Part shown: piece after piece, positions 9,967 to 18,673 of the stretch | How the letters are laid out: each line of letters opens with the position of its first letter | How positions within the stretch are numbered: the first letter of the stretch is position 1 | Assembly (NCBI RefSeq): GCF_900602065.1 | Contig: NZ_UWFN01000091.1 | Location: 167,625-231,624, forward strand | DNA: 64,000 nt | DNA from: Pseudomonas viridiflava | Lineage (GTDB): Bacteria > Pseudomonadota > Gammaproteobacteria > Pseudomonadales > Pseudomonadaceae | Direction of reading: 5' to 3' | Notes under the pieces: generated by a model | Seen by the model: only the letters and a program-made list of their open reading frames with translations | Told to the model about the DNA's origin: nothing | Databases searched by the model: none | Translations under genes and position numbers: made by a program

Positions 9967-10764
9967 TTACGAACAGAAATCCAGGGGCAGGCGCCGGGGA
10001 ACGAATTGTCCTTTGCCCAGCTGTTCAGCATCGCGCAGCGTGCGCCAAGTGTAGTCCAGAGCGGTCTGCACAGCGCTGACCAGGTTTTCGCCTTGCGCCA
10101 GACGACCTGCCAGAGCGCTGGCCAGTGTGCAGCCAGAGCCGTGATAACTGCCGGGGAGGCGCTGACAGATAAAGGTGCGTGTTTCACCGCCACGGCTATA
10201 TAAACGGTTGTGGACCTCCACCTCGTCACCATGCCCGCCGGTGATCAGCAGGTGTTCGCAGAATGGCAGCAGTTTTTCAGCACATTCGTCAGCCGTGCCT
10301 TCCGGTAATTCGGCCAGAATACGGGCTTCCGGCAGATTCGGCGTCGCGATGGTAGCCAGCGGCAGCAAGCGTTCACGCATGGCATAGCCGACTTCATCCT
10401 TGCCCAGACGCCCACCACCGCCAGCGCGCAGCACTGGATCGCAGACCATCGGCAGGTGCGGGTTCGCTTCAAGCAGCCCCACGACGGTGTCGACCATTTC
10501 CAGAGAGCCGAGCATCCCTAGCTTTACCGCCGCCACGGTCGAGTCGTTGAGTACTGCATTGGCTTGCGCCAGTACCCACTCGCGATCCAGCACCCTGAAG
10601 TCAGTGACATTCACAGTGTCTTGTATGGTCAGTGCGGTAACTGCCGGGGCCGCATGGCAACCCTGGGCGAGCAATGCTTCGATATCTGCTTGCAGACCGG
10701 CACCACCACTTGGATCGTGACCGGACAGGCAGAGGACAACAGGGCGGGAGCTATAGATATTCAT
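9967..10764 (-). CDS. thiD: Hydroxymethylpyrimidine (phosphate) kinase ThiD
   Basis: ThiD phosphorylates HMP and HMP-P to HMP-PP, the substrate of ThiE encoded next to it. It is a ribokinase-fold protein with [18 protein letters not shown] near the N-terminus and a C-terminal GTFHGTSCT-type anion hole, here [16 protein letters not shown]. The frame is open 20 codons further upstream, but the ATG at 10762-10764 (MNIYSSRP) gives the usual 265-residue length. It is the first gene of the leftward thiD-thiE-hemL group and is divergent from the sensor kinase. Confidence 0.94.
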   Translation of the reverse strand: MNIYSSRPVVLCLSGHDPSGGAGLQADIEALLAQGCHAAPAVTALTIQDTVNVTDFRVLDREWVLAQANAVLNDSTVAAVKLGMLGSLEMVDTVVGLLEANPHLPMVCDPVLRAGGGGRLGKDEVGYAMRERLLPLATIATPNLPEARILAELPEGTADECAEKLLPFCEHLLITGGHGDEVEVHNRLYSRGGETRTFICQRLPGSYHGSGCTLASALAGRLAQGENLVSAVQTALDYTWRTLRDAEQLGKGQFVPRRLPLDFCS

Positions 10765-11160
10765 GGTGCGCGAGCTTACCACTAAACTTTTTTTGGCACC
10801 GCTCAGCAGGCTCGGAATTTTCATACAGCCGATAGAGATTCTGGGCAGATATTCAGGCGATGAATTTAGTTCATAAATTCACGGTCTGTCTGTAAGTGTT
10901 GATTTAGAGCCTTTTAAACGATTTTAGAAAATAGTGCATCAGACCTTTTGGCAGCTATGCTTTAGAGCGTTGGCATGAAATAGTGATGGCACGAACCCGG
11001 TACGGCTGTGTGAAGTGAGCGAGCCTGTGTAAACAGGTCCACATTGAGATAGTTGTTTCAGGCTGTCTGGAGCTACTCCAAAAAAATCAGGAACCGCAGA
11101 ACGCGTCGCTCCAATGGAAGGGGGCTAGCGACGTCAACTGACGGATCTATCCGGGGCTTT
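10765..11160. other. Divergent intergenic region thiD/ladS
   Basis: These 396 bp must hold the promoters of thiD (leftward) and of the sensor kinase (rightward). The left half (about 10850-10960) is AT-richer and promoter-like. I see no riboswitch, operator dyad or coding frame I would defend; the frame of ladS stays open back to 11053, but that extension lacks family sequence. Confidence 0.4.
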
Positions 11161-13155
11161 ATGCGCTATTTGTTGATCATGCTGGTCGCCTTGTTGTCGC
11201 AGCTAGCCAGTGCCGTCGATTTTGACGAGAGCACTCGCAGCCTTGCGTTGGGCCGAGCAGTTCAGGTGTTTGAAGATGTCAGCGGCGAGGCGACGATCAG
11301 TGATGTCAGCTCGGCGGCGATGTCGGCCAGCTTCCGCAACCTCGACAGCGACACCCTGAACGCAGGCTTTTCCAACTCTGCCTTTTGGCTCAGGGTTGAT
11401 TTGCGCTATTTACCCAGAGACGTCACCGCTCACCGTGACTGGATGGTGGAACTGGCCTATCCGCCCATGGATTACGTGGATTTCTATCTACCTGATGCTC
11501 TCGGCACTCAGCACCTTGCCTGGCAAACGGGGGACATGCTGCCGTTCTCCAGCCGACAGATCAAACAGGCCAATTACCTGTTCGAGGTCAGCCTGGAGCC
11601 CGGCCAAAGCAAGACCATTTACTTGCGCGTGAAAAGCGCTGGCTCGATCCAGGTCCCGTTGAGCCTGTGGGACAGCAGTGCCTATCTGGAGGAGCAACCG
11701 CCGCGCATGTACGTGCTGGGCGTGTTGTATGGCGTACTTCTGGTGATGCTGATTTACAACCTGTGCATCTATCTTGGTGTGCGTGACGTCAGCTACCTGT
11801 ACTACGTTCTCTACATCGCACCTCTTGGGCTTTATCAACTGGCGCTTAACGGCATTGGCGTCGAGTTTCTGTGGCCAGAGAGTCCCTGGCTCGCCAATGT
11901 CGCGCCCTTGTTCCTGCTGATGATGTCGGTTCTGTTCGCTTGCCAGTTTGCCCGCTCTTTCCTGCAGACAAAAAGCATCGGAGCCTGGATTGATCATTCA
12001 CTTGTGCTGGTAATGGCAGCTGCTGGCGTGGTGATGTTGCTGAGCTTGTCGCCTAACCTCAATCTGGCGTTTCGCTTGTACGGTGGGTTGATGCTGGTAT
12101 TTACCGCGATGATCTTTGTCGCGGGTATCACTGCGATGTGTCATGGGGTACGCGAGGCCCGGTATTTTGTCCTTGCCTGGACTGCGTTTTTGCTGGGCAG
12201 TGTGATTCACGTCGGCATGTTGTCGGGCTACTTGCCGCACACGTTCTTCACCATGTACGCCAATCAGATCGGCTCAGCCATGGAAGCGGCCCTTGTTTCC
12301 ATGGCATTGGCTGTTCGGATCAACCAAAGCCGTGAGGAGCATGCGCAGATCATGCGTCAGGCCGGGGAAAATCTGGAGCGGGCCAACCAGGCACTGGCGG
12401 CAAGCAACCGGCTCAAGGACGAGTTTCTCGCCACCCTCACTCATGAGTTGCGCACTCCCATGAACGGCGTGATCGGCTCGTTGGAGCTGATGCAAACCGT
12501 AGACCTGAACCCTGAGCTTGCCTCTTACCATCAGACGGCCGCCAGTTCTGCACAGGACATGATGGGGATGGTGAACGGCATTCTGACCCTCACGGAGTTG
12601 CAGGCCGGGCGGCTGCACGTCGTGCCTGAACCGTTCGACTTACGCTGCCTCATCATGGCACTCAAGGGGCACTACAACGCAGCCGCGCGGAGCAAAGGGC
12701 TCAGGCTGGTCGTCGATTGGGTTGAGCCACTGCGAAGTGACCTGGTGGGGGATGTATACAAGCTGCGCCAATGTCTGGAATGCCTGTTGGACAACGCCAT
12801 CAAGTTCACTCAGTCCGGCTCGGTCAGAATTCGCGTTCAGGCGCTGGGGCACAATGAGGAACAGGTTCAACTGCTGATCGAGATAATCGACAGCGGCATA
12901 GGCTTTACCCGACTGGACGAGTCAACGCTCTATCAGCACTTCTTTCAAGTAGATGGCTCTTTGACTCGCCAATATGGTGGGCTGGGCATCGGCCTGGCGA
13001 TTTGTCGGCAGTTGATTGAGTTGCAGGGCGGACGACTTAGCCACCACTCTGCACCCGGCGAGGGCAGTTGCTTTGCGCTTAAAGTGAAGTTCGGCGTTTC
13101 AGCGCAAACGTCGGCGCTCGCTGAACGGCCTGTAAGGCTGCGCAGTGATCATTGA
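11161..13155 (+). CDS. ladS: 7TMR-DISM sensor histidine kinase, LadS-like, no receiver domain
   Basis: LadS is an accessory sensor of the GacS/GacA-Rsm network that switches between acute and sessile lifestyles. The ATG at 11161 opens a signal peptide (MRYLLIMLVALLSQLASA), followed by a periplasmic 7TMR-DISMED2 domain (about residues 30-165), seven membrane helices (about 180-390), a short coiled linker, HisKA with His428 (TLTHELRTPMNG) and HATPase_c (Asn545 N-box, DSGIGF, GGLGIGLAI). At 664 residues the protein ends about 20 residues after the kinase core, whereas P. aeruginosa LadS as I recall it is near 795 with a C-terminal receiver. Position next to thiD matches ladS in P. aeruginosa. 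A terminator follows. Confidence 0.85.
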   Translation: MRYLLIMLVALLSQLASAVDFDESTRSLALGRAVQVFEDVSGEATISDVSSAAMSASFRNLDSDTLNAGFSNSAFWLRVDLRYLPRDVTAHRDWMVELAYPPMDYVDFYLPDALGTQHLAWQTGDMLPFSSRQIKQANYLFEVSLEPGQSKTIYLRVKSAGSIQVPLSLWDSSAYLEEQPPRMYVLGVLYGVLLVMLIYNLCIYLGVRDVSYLYYVLYIAPLGLYQLALNGIGVEFLWPESPWLANVAPLFLLMMSVLFACQFARSFLQTKSIGAWIDHSLVLVMAAAGVVMLLSLSPNLNLAFRLYGGLMLVFTAMIFVAGITAMCHGVREARYFVLAWTAFLLGSVIHVGMLSGYLPHTFFTMYANQIGSAMEAALVSMALAVRINQSREEHAQIMRQAGENLERANQALAASNRLKDEFLATLTHELRTPMNGVIGSLELMQTVDLNPELASYHQTAASSAQDMMGMVNGILTLTELQAGRLHVVPEPFDLRCLIMALKGHYNAAARSKGLRLVVDWVEPLRSDLVGDVYKLRQCLECLLDNAIKFTQSGSVRIRVQALGHNEEQVQLLIEIIDSGIGFTRLDESTLYQHFFQVDGSLTRQYGGLGIGLAICRQLIELQGGRLSHHSAPGEGSCFALKVKFGVSAQTSALAERPVRLRSDH

Positions 13156-13166
13156 GCAAGCAAGGC

Positions 13167-13203
13167 AAAAGCGCCGCAAATTCGTCGTATATGGCGCTTT
13201 TTA
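13167..13203 (+). terminator. Rho-independent terminator after ladS
   Basis: AAAAGCGCC and GGCGCTTTTT form an A-T flanked stem around a roughly 17-base loop, 11 bp after the ladS stop, with a T-run on the plus strand. Confidence 0.7.
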
Positions 13204-13273
13204 ATGGGCTGAGTGCGTGATTCACTTCGTGTCTGGCTGTGTTTGAAGCGCGCCCGACAGAGAGGAAATCGCC

Positions 13274-14923
13274 ATGAACCTGCATCAGTTCGCCGAAACC
13301 CACGAAGTCACCAATCAACCGCCCACGCTCGATGGCGCCAACCTCTACCGTCTGGATCTGCCATTGCAACAGTGGTCGGAGCGCTTCGGTGCGGGTTGGG
13401 CTGAGGCGCAAATTGATGCTTACGGTGCATTGGCGGGTGGCCCTCTGATGGGAGCCGGTTTTCTTGCCAATCAAAATAAACCGGTGTTCGCCAGTCATGA
13501 CCGGTATGGGCACCGCATCGACCTGGTGGAGTTTCACCCCGCTTATCACCAACTGATGCGTACGGCGGTTGAACACGGTATTCCGTCATTGCCGTGGACT
13601 GACCCTCAGCCCGGTGCTCACGTAGCGCGCGCGGCCATGAGCTACCTGCACAGCCAGGCCGAAGCCGGTAGCGGATGCCCATTGACCATGACCTTTGCCA
13701 GTGTGCCTGCGTTGAACTTGCAGCCGGGGCTGGCCGAGCAGTGGCTACCGAAGATCCTCGCCCGTGAATATGACCCACGAAATATCGGCATGGCACACAA
13801 GGCGGGTGTGACGATTGGCATGGCCATGACCGAAAAGCAGGGCGGTACCGATGTTCGGGCCAACACCACCCGGGCTTATCCTATCGGTGCTTCGGGTCCG
13901 GGGCAGGCTTATGAACTGGTCGGACACAAGTGGTTCTGTTCGGCGCCGATGTGCGATGCGTTCCTGACGCTGGCGCAGACCGACAAGGGGCTGACCTGTT
14001 TCCTGCTGCCGCGCCATCGCCCGGACGACACCCGTAACGAGTTTTACATACAGCGATTGAAGAACAAGCTGGGCAATTGGTCCAACGCTTCCAGCGAAGT
14101 CGAGTTTCGCGGCGCACTCGCCTGGATGATCGGTGAAGAGGGGCGTGGCGTGCCGACGATCATCGAAATGGTTGCCATGACTCGCTTTGACTGCATGGTC
14201 GGCTCCAGCGCCCTGATGCGTCAGGCCTTGAGCCAGGCCGCGCATCATTGCGCTCATCGCAGTGTTGGCGGACGGGTGTTGGCTGACCAGCCACTCATGC
14301 AGAACGTTCTGGCTGATCTGGCACTGGAGAGCGAAGCGGCGCTGGCCCTGAGCATGCGGATGGGGCGCGCGCTGGACCATCTGGATGATCCGCACGAGGC
14401 GCGTTTTGCCCGACTGGTCACGGCAGTGGGCAAGTACTGGATCTGCAAACGGGCGCCGGCCATGATTAACGAGGCCGCTGAATGCATGGGTGGCGCGGGT
14501 TATGTAGAGGACAGCATCCTGCCGCGGCTGTATCGCGAAGCACCCGTCAACTCTACGTGGGAAGGCTCCGGCAACGTGCAGTGTCTGGACGTGTTGCGCG
14601 CATTGTCCAAAGAGCCGGGCGTGCTCGATACCTTGTTTGCCGAGTTGGGTGATGGCCATGGCGATCAGGATCTGGCCGTACAGATCGACGGCCTGAAAGC
14701 CGCCTTCCGAGATACCAGCGATATCCAGTACCGCGCCCGGCAATTGACTGAGGACATCGCGCTGGCTCTGCAGGCCAAGTTACTGCTTGAGGCAGGTAAT
14801 GCGGCGGTCAGCGACGCGTTTATCGCCAGTCGTCTGGCTTCTCGAAGCTCGGTTTACGGCACCTTGCCAAGAGGTGTTGATGTGCAGGCGCTGGTTGCGC
14901 GGTCTACCCCGATGGTTGGGTGA
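13274..14923 (+). CDS. AidB-type acyl-CoA dehydrogenase
   Basis: This 549-residue flavoprotein has the AidB architecture: an extended N-terminal domain, then acyl-CoA dehydrogenase middle and C-terminal domains (GMAMTEKQGGTDVRANTT, VGHKWFCSAPMCDAF, a catalytic-Glu region near LYREAPVNSTWEGSGNVQC, and ECMGGAGYVED). E. coli AidB is part of the adaptive response to alkylation and binds DNA; its true substrate is unclear, and Pseudomonas homologues are often annotated as isovaleryl-CoA dehydrogenase. No Ada operon lies nearby, so role transfer is uncertain. The ATG at 13274 follows GAGG at good spacing. It stands alone, with REP elements downstream. Confidence 0.88.
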   Translation: MNLHQFAETHEVTNQPPTLDGANLYRLDLPLQQWSERFGAGWAEAQIDAYGALAGGPLMGAGFLANQNKPVFASHDRYGHRIDLVEFHPAYHQLMRTAVEHGIPSLPWTDPQPGAHVARAAMSYLHSQAEAGSGCPLTMTFASVPALNLQPGLAEQWLPKILAREYDPRNIGMAHKAGVTIGMAMTEKQGGTDVRANTTRAYPIGASGPGQAYELVGHKWFCSAPMCDAFLTLAQTDKGLTCFLLPRHRPDDTRNEFYIQRLKNKLGNWSNASSEVEFRGALAWMIGEEGRGVPTIIEMVAMTRFDCMVGSSALMRQALSQAAHHCAHRSVGGRVLADQPLMQNVLADLALESEAALALSMRMGRALDHLDDPHEARFARLVTAVGKYWICKRAPAMINEAAECMGGAGYVEDSILPRLYREAPVNSTWEGSGNVQCLDVLRALSKEPGVLDTLFAELGDGHGDQDLAVQIDGLKAAFRDTSDIQYRARQLTEDIALALQAKLLLEAGNAAVSDAFIASRLASRSSVYGTLPRGVDVQALVARSTPMVG

Positions 14924-14955
14924 GGCGCATAACCCGCCGGGATTGCCTGGATCCT

Positions 14956-15045
14956 TGTGGGAGCGAGGCTTGCCCGCGATACAGGCGCTGCGGTGTATCA
15001 GATAGAACAAGTCGCCCATATCGCGGGCAAGCCTCGCTCCCACAG
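14956..15045. repeat. REPIN, GCTTGCCCGCGAT class
   Basis: Arms TGTGGGAGCGAGGCTTGCCC and GGGCAAGCCTCGCTCCCACA are nearly perfect inverted copies around a loop of about 35 bases. The element occupies the aidB-amn gap together with the separate palindrome that follows. Confidence 0.9.
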
Positions 15046-15046
15046 A

Positions 15047-15146
15047 GACCGGCTTTAGCCGGGAGGGGGTAGGTACAGTCACTCTATGTGTGTCGTCCGA
15101 TAGGTCTGTTTCCGCCAGAATATTGCCCTCCCGGCTAAAGCCGGTC
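15047..15146. repeat. 100-bp inverted repeat of a different family
   Basis: GACCGGCTTTAGCCGGGAGG at the left and its inverse ending CCGGCTAAAGCCGGTC at the right bracket about 60 bases. Each arm is itself a short hairpin (CCGGCTTTAGCCGG). It abuts the preceding REPIN and looks like a second palindromic family, unrelated in sequence to the GTGGGAGC elements. Confidence 0.8.
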
Positions 15147-15249
15147 ATACGACAAGTCCGCAAGCTTGATCTTGCATACATCGCCACTAGTGCCTTCCCT
15201 TCACGATGCAGGCAAGATGGGCCACTGCAAGATCAGAAGGATACCTATC

Positions 15250-16713
15250 GTGACTGAAACCTTTATCGTCGTCGAAACGCCCGAACAAGCCGTGGATCGC
15301 CTTGCTGAACTTCATGAACGCGCGACCAGTGCGTTGAGTAAGGCTCTCAAACAGTATCTGAAAGACCGGATCGAGCCTGATGCCGATCAGCGTGCGCTGT
15401 TCCGCTATCCAGAATTACGCCTGACTTATCACTGCCAGGGCGAAGTGCCGCTGACCACCCGCGCTTACGCCAAGGTGCAGTTGCCCGGCAACTACAGCGT
15501 GACCGTGACCCACCCGGCCGCCTTCCGCAAATACCTGCTCGAACAACTCGGGCCGTTGATGAATGACTTCACGATTACCGTGGAAGTTGGCGTCAGTGAG
15601 CAAAACATTCCATATCCCTATGTGGTTGAGCAGGGCGACGAACTGGCCGGTTCTGGCGTAACGGCTGCAGCGCTGGCGCGGGTTTTCCCCAGCACTGACT
15701 TGTCCGCTGCCACTGACGGTATTGCGGACGGCCTGTACGACTGGGCCAACACTGATCCACTGCCGCTGGCCTTGTTCGATGCGGCCCGGGTGGATTTTTC
15801 GTTGCGTCGTCTGGTGCATTACACCGGTAGCGACTGGCGCCATGTTCAGCCCTGGATCCTGCTGACCAACTATCACCGCTACGTTGACCAGTTCATCGTT
15901 CACGGTCTGGAAAAGCTGCGCGAAGACCCGCGCTTTGTGCGCATGGTGTTGCCAGGTAACGTCATCGTCGAAAAGAGCATGGATCACGGTGAAGCGCAGG
16001 CCATTGTCGCCAGCGTGGTCTGGCATCGTTATCAGATGCCGGCTTATCACTTGATCGCCGAAGACGGTCATGGTGTGACGCTGGTCAACATCGGTGTGGG
16101 CCCGTCCAACGCCAAGAACATCACCGATCACCTTGCGGTATTGCGTCCGCATTGCTGGTTGATGATTGGTCACTGCGGCGGCCTTCGCCAGTCCCAGACC
16201 ATCGGCGATTACGTGCTGGCTCACGCTTACATGCGTCGCGACGGTATTCTCGATCGCGTCCTGCCACCTCATATTCCGATCCCGGCCCTGGCCGAAGTGC
16301 AGTTGGCTCTTCAGGAGTCTGCGGCGCAAATCACCGGCGAGCGTGGCGATGACCTGAAAAAACGCCTGCGCACCGGTACGGTTCTGACTTATGACGACCG
16401 TAACTGGGAATTGCGCTGGGCGCAGGAGCGGCCGCTGATCAACCTGTCCCGTGCGGTTGCCGTGGACATGGAAAGCGGCACCATCGCCGCTCAGGGTTAT
16501 CGCTTGCGGGTTCCGTACGGCACGTTGCTCTGCGTCTCGGACAAACCGCTGCACAGTGAAATCAAACTGCCTGGCTCTGCCAACGCGTTCTACGAACGTG
16601 CGGTCAGCCAGCATTTGAAGATCGGAATCGCCGCGCTGGACCTGATGCGTACTCAGCTCAACTCGCTGCACTCACGCAAATTGCGCAGTTTTGATGAGCC
16701 GCCGTTCCGTTGA
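15250..16713 (+). CDS. amn: AMP nucleosidase Amn
   Basis: Amn hydrolyses AMP to adenine and ribose 5-phosphate and so helps set adenylate pools; the adenine could feed the adenine deaminase at 44.1 kb. The start is GTG at 15250 (MTETFIVVETPEQ), supported by AAGGA 8 bases upstream; the frame is open further left but lacks family sequence there. The 487-residue protein has the AMNp_N domain (about 10-165) and a PNP/UDP phosphorylase-fold catalytic domain (about 270-465, with GVGPSNAKNITDH and VDMESGTIAAQGYR). Length matches E. coli Amn. A strong terminator follows. Confidence 0.95.
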   Translation: MTETFIVVETPEQAVDRLAELHERATSALSKALKQYLKDRIEPDADQRALFRYPELRLTYHCQGEVPLTTRAYAKVQLPGNYSVTVTHPAAFRKYLLEQLGPLMNDFTITVEVGVSEQNIPYPYVVEQGDELAGSGVTAAALARVFPSTDLSAATDGIADGLYDWANTDPLPLALFDAARVDFSLRRLVHYTGSDWRHVQPWILLTNYHRYVDQFIVHGLEKLREDPRFVRMVLPGNVIVEKSMDHGEAQAIVASVVWHRYQMPAYHLIAEDGHGVTLVNIGVGPSNAKNITDHLAVLRPHCWLMIGHCGGLRQSQTIGDYVLAHAYMRRDGILDRVLPPHIPIPALAEVQLALQESAAQITGERGDDLKKRLRTGTVLTYDDRNWELRWAQERPLINLSRAVAVDMESGTIAAQGYRLRVPYGTLLCVSDKPLHSEIKLPGSANAFYERAVSQHLKIGIAALDLMRTQLNSLHSRKLRSFDEPPFR

Positions 16714-16730
16714 TTAATTAGGTGATGAAC

Positions 16731-16762
16731 GAAAGGGCCATTAAAGTGGCCCTTTCTGTTTT
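16731..16762 (+). terminator. Rho-independent terminator after amn
   Basis: GAAAGGGCCA and TGGCCCTTTC form a 10-bp stem with a short loop, followed by TGTTTTCC, 17 bp after the amn stop. Confidence 0.85.
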
Positions 16763-16780
16763 CCGAATACCGAAACTTTC

Positions 16781-17413
16781 ATGCCCCGTACCCAGCGTCC
16801 TCCTGCTCGTCGCCCATCACCTGCCAATGCCGGTGCAAACCGCCGTGTCGCCAAGGCGCCGCCTGCCGAGCCAAAACTGATCCTGTTCAACAAGCCATTC
16901 GACGTTCTGACCCAGTTCAGTGATGGTGAAGGGCGAGCGACACTCAAGGATTTCATCGAGATCCCTGGCATCTATCCGGCTGGACGACTGGATCGGGACA
17001 GCGAAGGTTTGTTGCTGCTGACCAATGACGGCCAGCTTCAGGCACGTATCGCCGATCCGAAACACAAATTGCCCAAGACCTACTGGGTGCAGGTCGAAGG
17101 CGAGCCTAGTGCCGAACAGTTGCAGCAATTGCGTGACGGCGTACAGCTCAATGATGGCCCGACCTTGCCCGCTCAGGCACGGCAACTGGATGAACCACAA
17201 CTCTGGCCGCGCGACCCACCGGTGCGCTTTCGTAAAAGTGTGCCGACCAGTTGGCTGGAGTTGATCATCAAGGAAGGCCGCAACCGACAGGTTCGGCGCA
17301 TGACCGCTGCGGTAGGTCTGCCGACGTTAAGGCTGGTCCGGGTGAGGATTGGCGACTGGACAATCGAAGGCCTGGATCAGGGGCAATGGCGGGAAGTGCC
17401 TGCGAAATTGTGA
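16781..17413 (+). CDS. rluE: 23S rRNA pseudouridine synthase, RluE type
   Basis: A 210-residue RsuA/RluB-E family pseudouridine synthase. The catalytic motif [17 protein letters not shown] holds the active-site Asp, and KTYWVQVEG and [23 protein letters not shown] are also family-typical. It lacks the S4 domain of RluB and RsuA and opens with a basic Arg/Pro-rich stretch, fitting RluE, which modifies U2457 of 23S rRNA in E. coli. It starts just after the amn terminator and probably has its own promoter. Confidence 0.9.
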   Translation: MPRTQRPPARRPSPANAGANRRVAKAPPAEPKLILFNKPFDVLTQFSDGEGRATLKDFIEIPGIYPAGRLDRDSEGLLLLTNDGQLQARIADPKHKLPKTYWVQVEGEPSAEQLQQLRDGVQLNDGPTLPAQARQLDEPQLWPRDPPVRFRKSVPTSWLELIIKEGRNRQVRRMTAAVGLPTLRLVRVRIGDWTIEGLDQGQWREVPAKL

Positions 17414-17427
17414 GCGGGTCTAGACCT

Positions 17428-17515
17428 TGTGGGAGCAGAGCTTGCTCGCGATGCAGGCAACGCGGTCTATAGTGAATCGCGTGCAGCCCTATCGCGAGCA
17501 AGCTCTGCTCCCACA
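17428..17515. repeat. REPIN, GCTTGCTCGCGAT class
   Basis: Inverted arms TGTGGGAGCAGAGCTTGCTC and GAGCAAGCTCTGCTCCCACA sit between the convergent rluE and DUF2788 genes. Confidence 0.9.
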
Positions 17516-17525
17516 TGAAATTGCT

Positions 17526-17726
17526 TTAGCTCTCAAGATAAGCAATCACAACGGTCTTGATCACGAATGCCATGATTCCCAGGCCCAGCACGAAGAACAG
17601 AATAAGGGTGCCAAACCGTCCGGCTTTGGATTTTTTCGCCAGGTCCCAGACGATGAAACCCATGAAGCCGACCAGCAGGGTGATGAGGATCGTCATCATC
17701 CATTGTTCGAAAACTTCAGGCTCCAT
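17526..17726 (-). CDS. DUF2788 family small membrane protein
   Basis: A 66-residue protein with two hydrophobic helices (about residues 10-30 and 40-60) joined by a basic loop (DLAKKSKAGRFG), matching the DUF2788 family found in Pseudomonas and relatives. Function is unknown. It is leftward, 17 bp downstream of the Lrp-family regulator, and may be cotranscribed with it. Confidence 0.85.
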   Translation of the reverse strand: MEPEVFEQWMMTILITLLVGFMGFIVWDLAKKSKAGRFGTLILFFVLGLGIMAFVIKTVVIAYLES

Positions 17727-17743
17727 GACTTATCTCCAGACCA

Positions 17744-18232
17744 TCAGTTGCGCAGGTGTACCAGGGGCAGTTCGGTGCTGGCCAGAACCTGATTGAGCAC
17801 AAAGCTCGACTTCACGCTGGTCACACCGTCGATGCGGGTAAGGTGCCCTAATAGCAATTTCTGGTAGTGATCCATGTCAGCCACCACCACTTTCAACTGA
17901 TAGTCTGCATCCATACCGGTCACCAGGCTGCATTCGAGCACTTGTGGCAGGTTGCGAATTTGCGCCTCGAAGTTCTCGAAGCGGTCTGGCGTATGTCGAT
18001 CCATGCCAATCAGCACATAGGCCGTCAGGTTCAGGCCGAGTTTCTTTCGGTCCAGCAGTGCAACCTGCCTGACGATATAACCGTCGTCTTCCAGTTGTTT
18101 GACGCGTCGTGAGCAGGGCGAAGGGGACAGACCGATGCGTTCAGCCAGTTCCTGATTGGAGATGCGCGCGTCGCGCTGCAATTCCGCCAAAATACTCAGG
18201 TCATATCTGTCGAGTTTGCTCACGAGGTTCAC
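17744..18232 (-). CDS. Lrp/AsnC family transcriptional regulator
   Basis: This 162-residue protein has an N-terminal winged helix-turn-helix (ILAELQRDARISNQELAERI, then GLSPSPCSRRVKQLEDDGYI) and a C-terminal RAM ligand-binding domain (about 75-150). It is close to Lrp itself in layout, but no neighbouring amino-acid gene reveals its effector. The ATG is at 18230-18232. A 23-bp dyad 55 bp upstream is a candidate autoregulatory site. The orthologue is not the dadA-linked lrp of P. aeruginosa, judged from context only. Confidence 0.92.
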   Translation of the reverse strand: MNLVSKLDRYDLSILAELQRDARISNQELAERIGLSPSPCSRRVKQLEDDGYIVRQVALLDRKKLGLNLTAYVLIGMDRHTPDRFENFEAQIRNLPQVLECSLVTGMDADYQLKVVVADMDHYQKLLLGHLTRIDGVTSVKSSFVLNQVLASTELPLVHLRN

Positions 18233-18286
18233 CTTCCTAGGTTCGATTGCGCTGAATTATTCATCCGAAGCTAAAAATTGCGCAAG

Positions 18287-18309
18287 TAATGTTTTATCCA
18301 GCAACATTA
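18287..18309. promoter_or_regulatory. Candidate Lrp-family operator
   Basis: TAATGTT and AACATTA form a perfect 7-bp dyad with a 9-base spacer, centred about 65 bp upstream of the regulator start. Lrp-type dimers bind roughly 15-bp AT-rich dyads, so autoregulation is a reasonable inference; it could also control the candidate RNA on the other side. Confidence 0.5.
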
Positions 18310-18339
18310 GCAATCCTGTGCTGATGCCTCAGGCCTATT

Positions 18340-18540
18340 CTTTTAAACAGAATCACTGCCCGGACATAGCGTCCAGCGCGGCTCGCCCAATCAGGCCAGC
18401 TGCGGCCTCCAGCCCCAAAGGGTTGGCACGGCCCCCGGGCTACATACTGTCCAGAAGACGGCATGAGGTGAGCCGACGCCACAAGCGTTGAGCCAGGACG
18501 AAATTCCCGAAGGGGGGCCGCAAGGTCCCCCTTTTCTTTG
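18340..18540 (+). ncRNA. Candidate structured small RNA
   Basis: A GC-rich non-coding stretch of about 200 bases between the Lrp-type gene and the DUF6515 gene ends in a strong terminator, and contains several self-complementary segments (for example GCCCGGAC...GTCCAG and CACAAGCG...). The plus strand is favoured because only that strand has the hairpin plus T-run. A possible -10, TATTCT at 18336-18341, lacks a clear -35. I could not match it to 6S, SRP, RNase P, Rsm, Prr, Crc or a known riboswitch. A long 5' leader of the downstream gene, terminated early, is the alternative. Confidence 0.45.
18510..18540 (+). terminator. Strong rho-independent terminator
   Basis: AAGGGGGGCC and GGTCCCCCTT pair around a GCAA tetraloop, followed by TTCTTTG. 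No annotated gene ends here on the plus strand, which is the main argument for a small RNA. Confidence 0.8.
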
Positions 18541-18673
18541 TGCACCGTTTTAACGGTCATCTCCTTTGTGCTCAGAGGTGTTCGCCGCTAGTAGCGTCCT
18601 GATAGCATGCGGCGAACGGCGCATCAATAATGCAGTCTTAACCACATACATCCGGCGCCCCTGTGAGGAAAGC

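Noticed and set aside
7719..10824. TPP riboswitch near thiD/thiE
   Set aside because: No THI-box sequence was recognised upstream of thiD.
18437..18456. Sigma-54 promoter at TTGGCACGG
   Set aside because: The GG-N10-GC spacing is not met.
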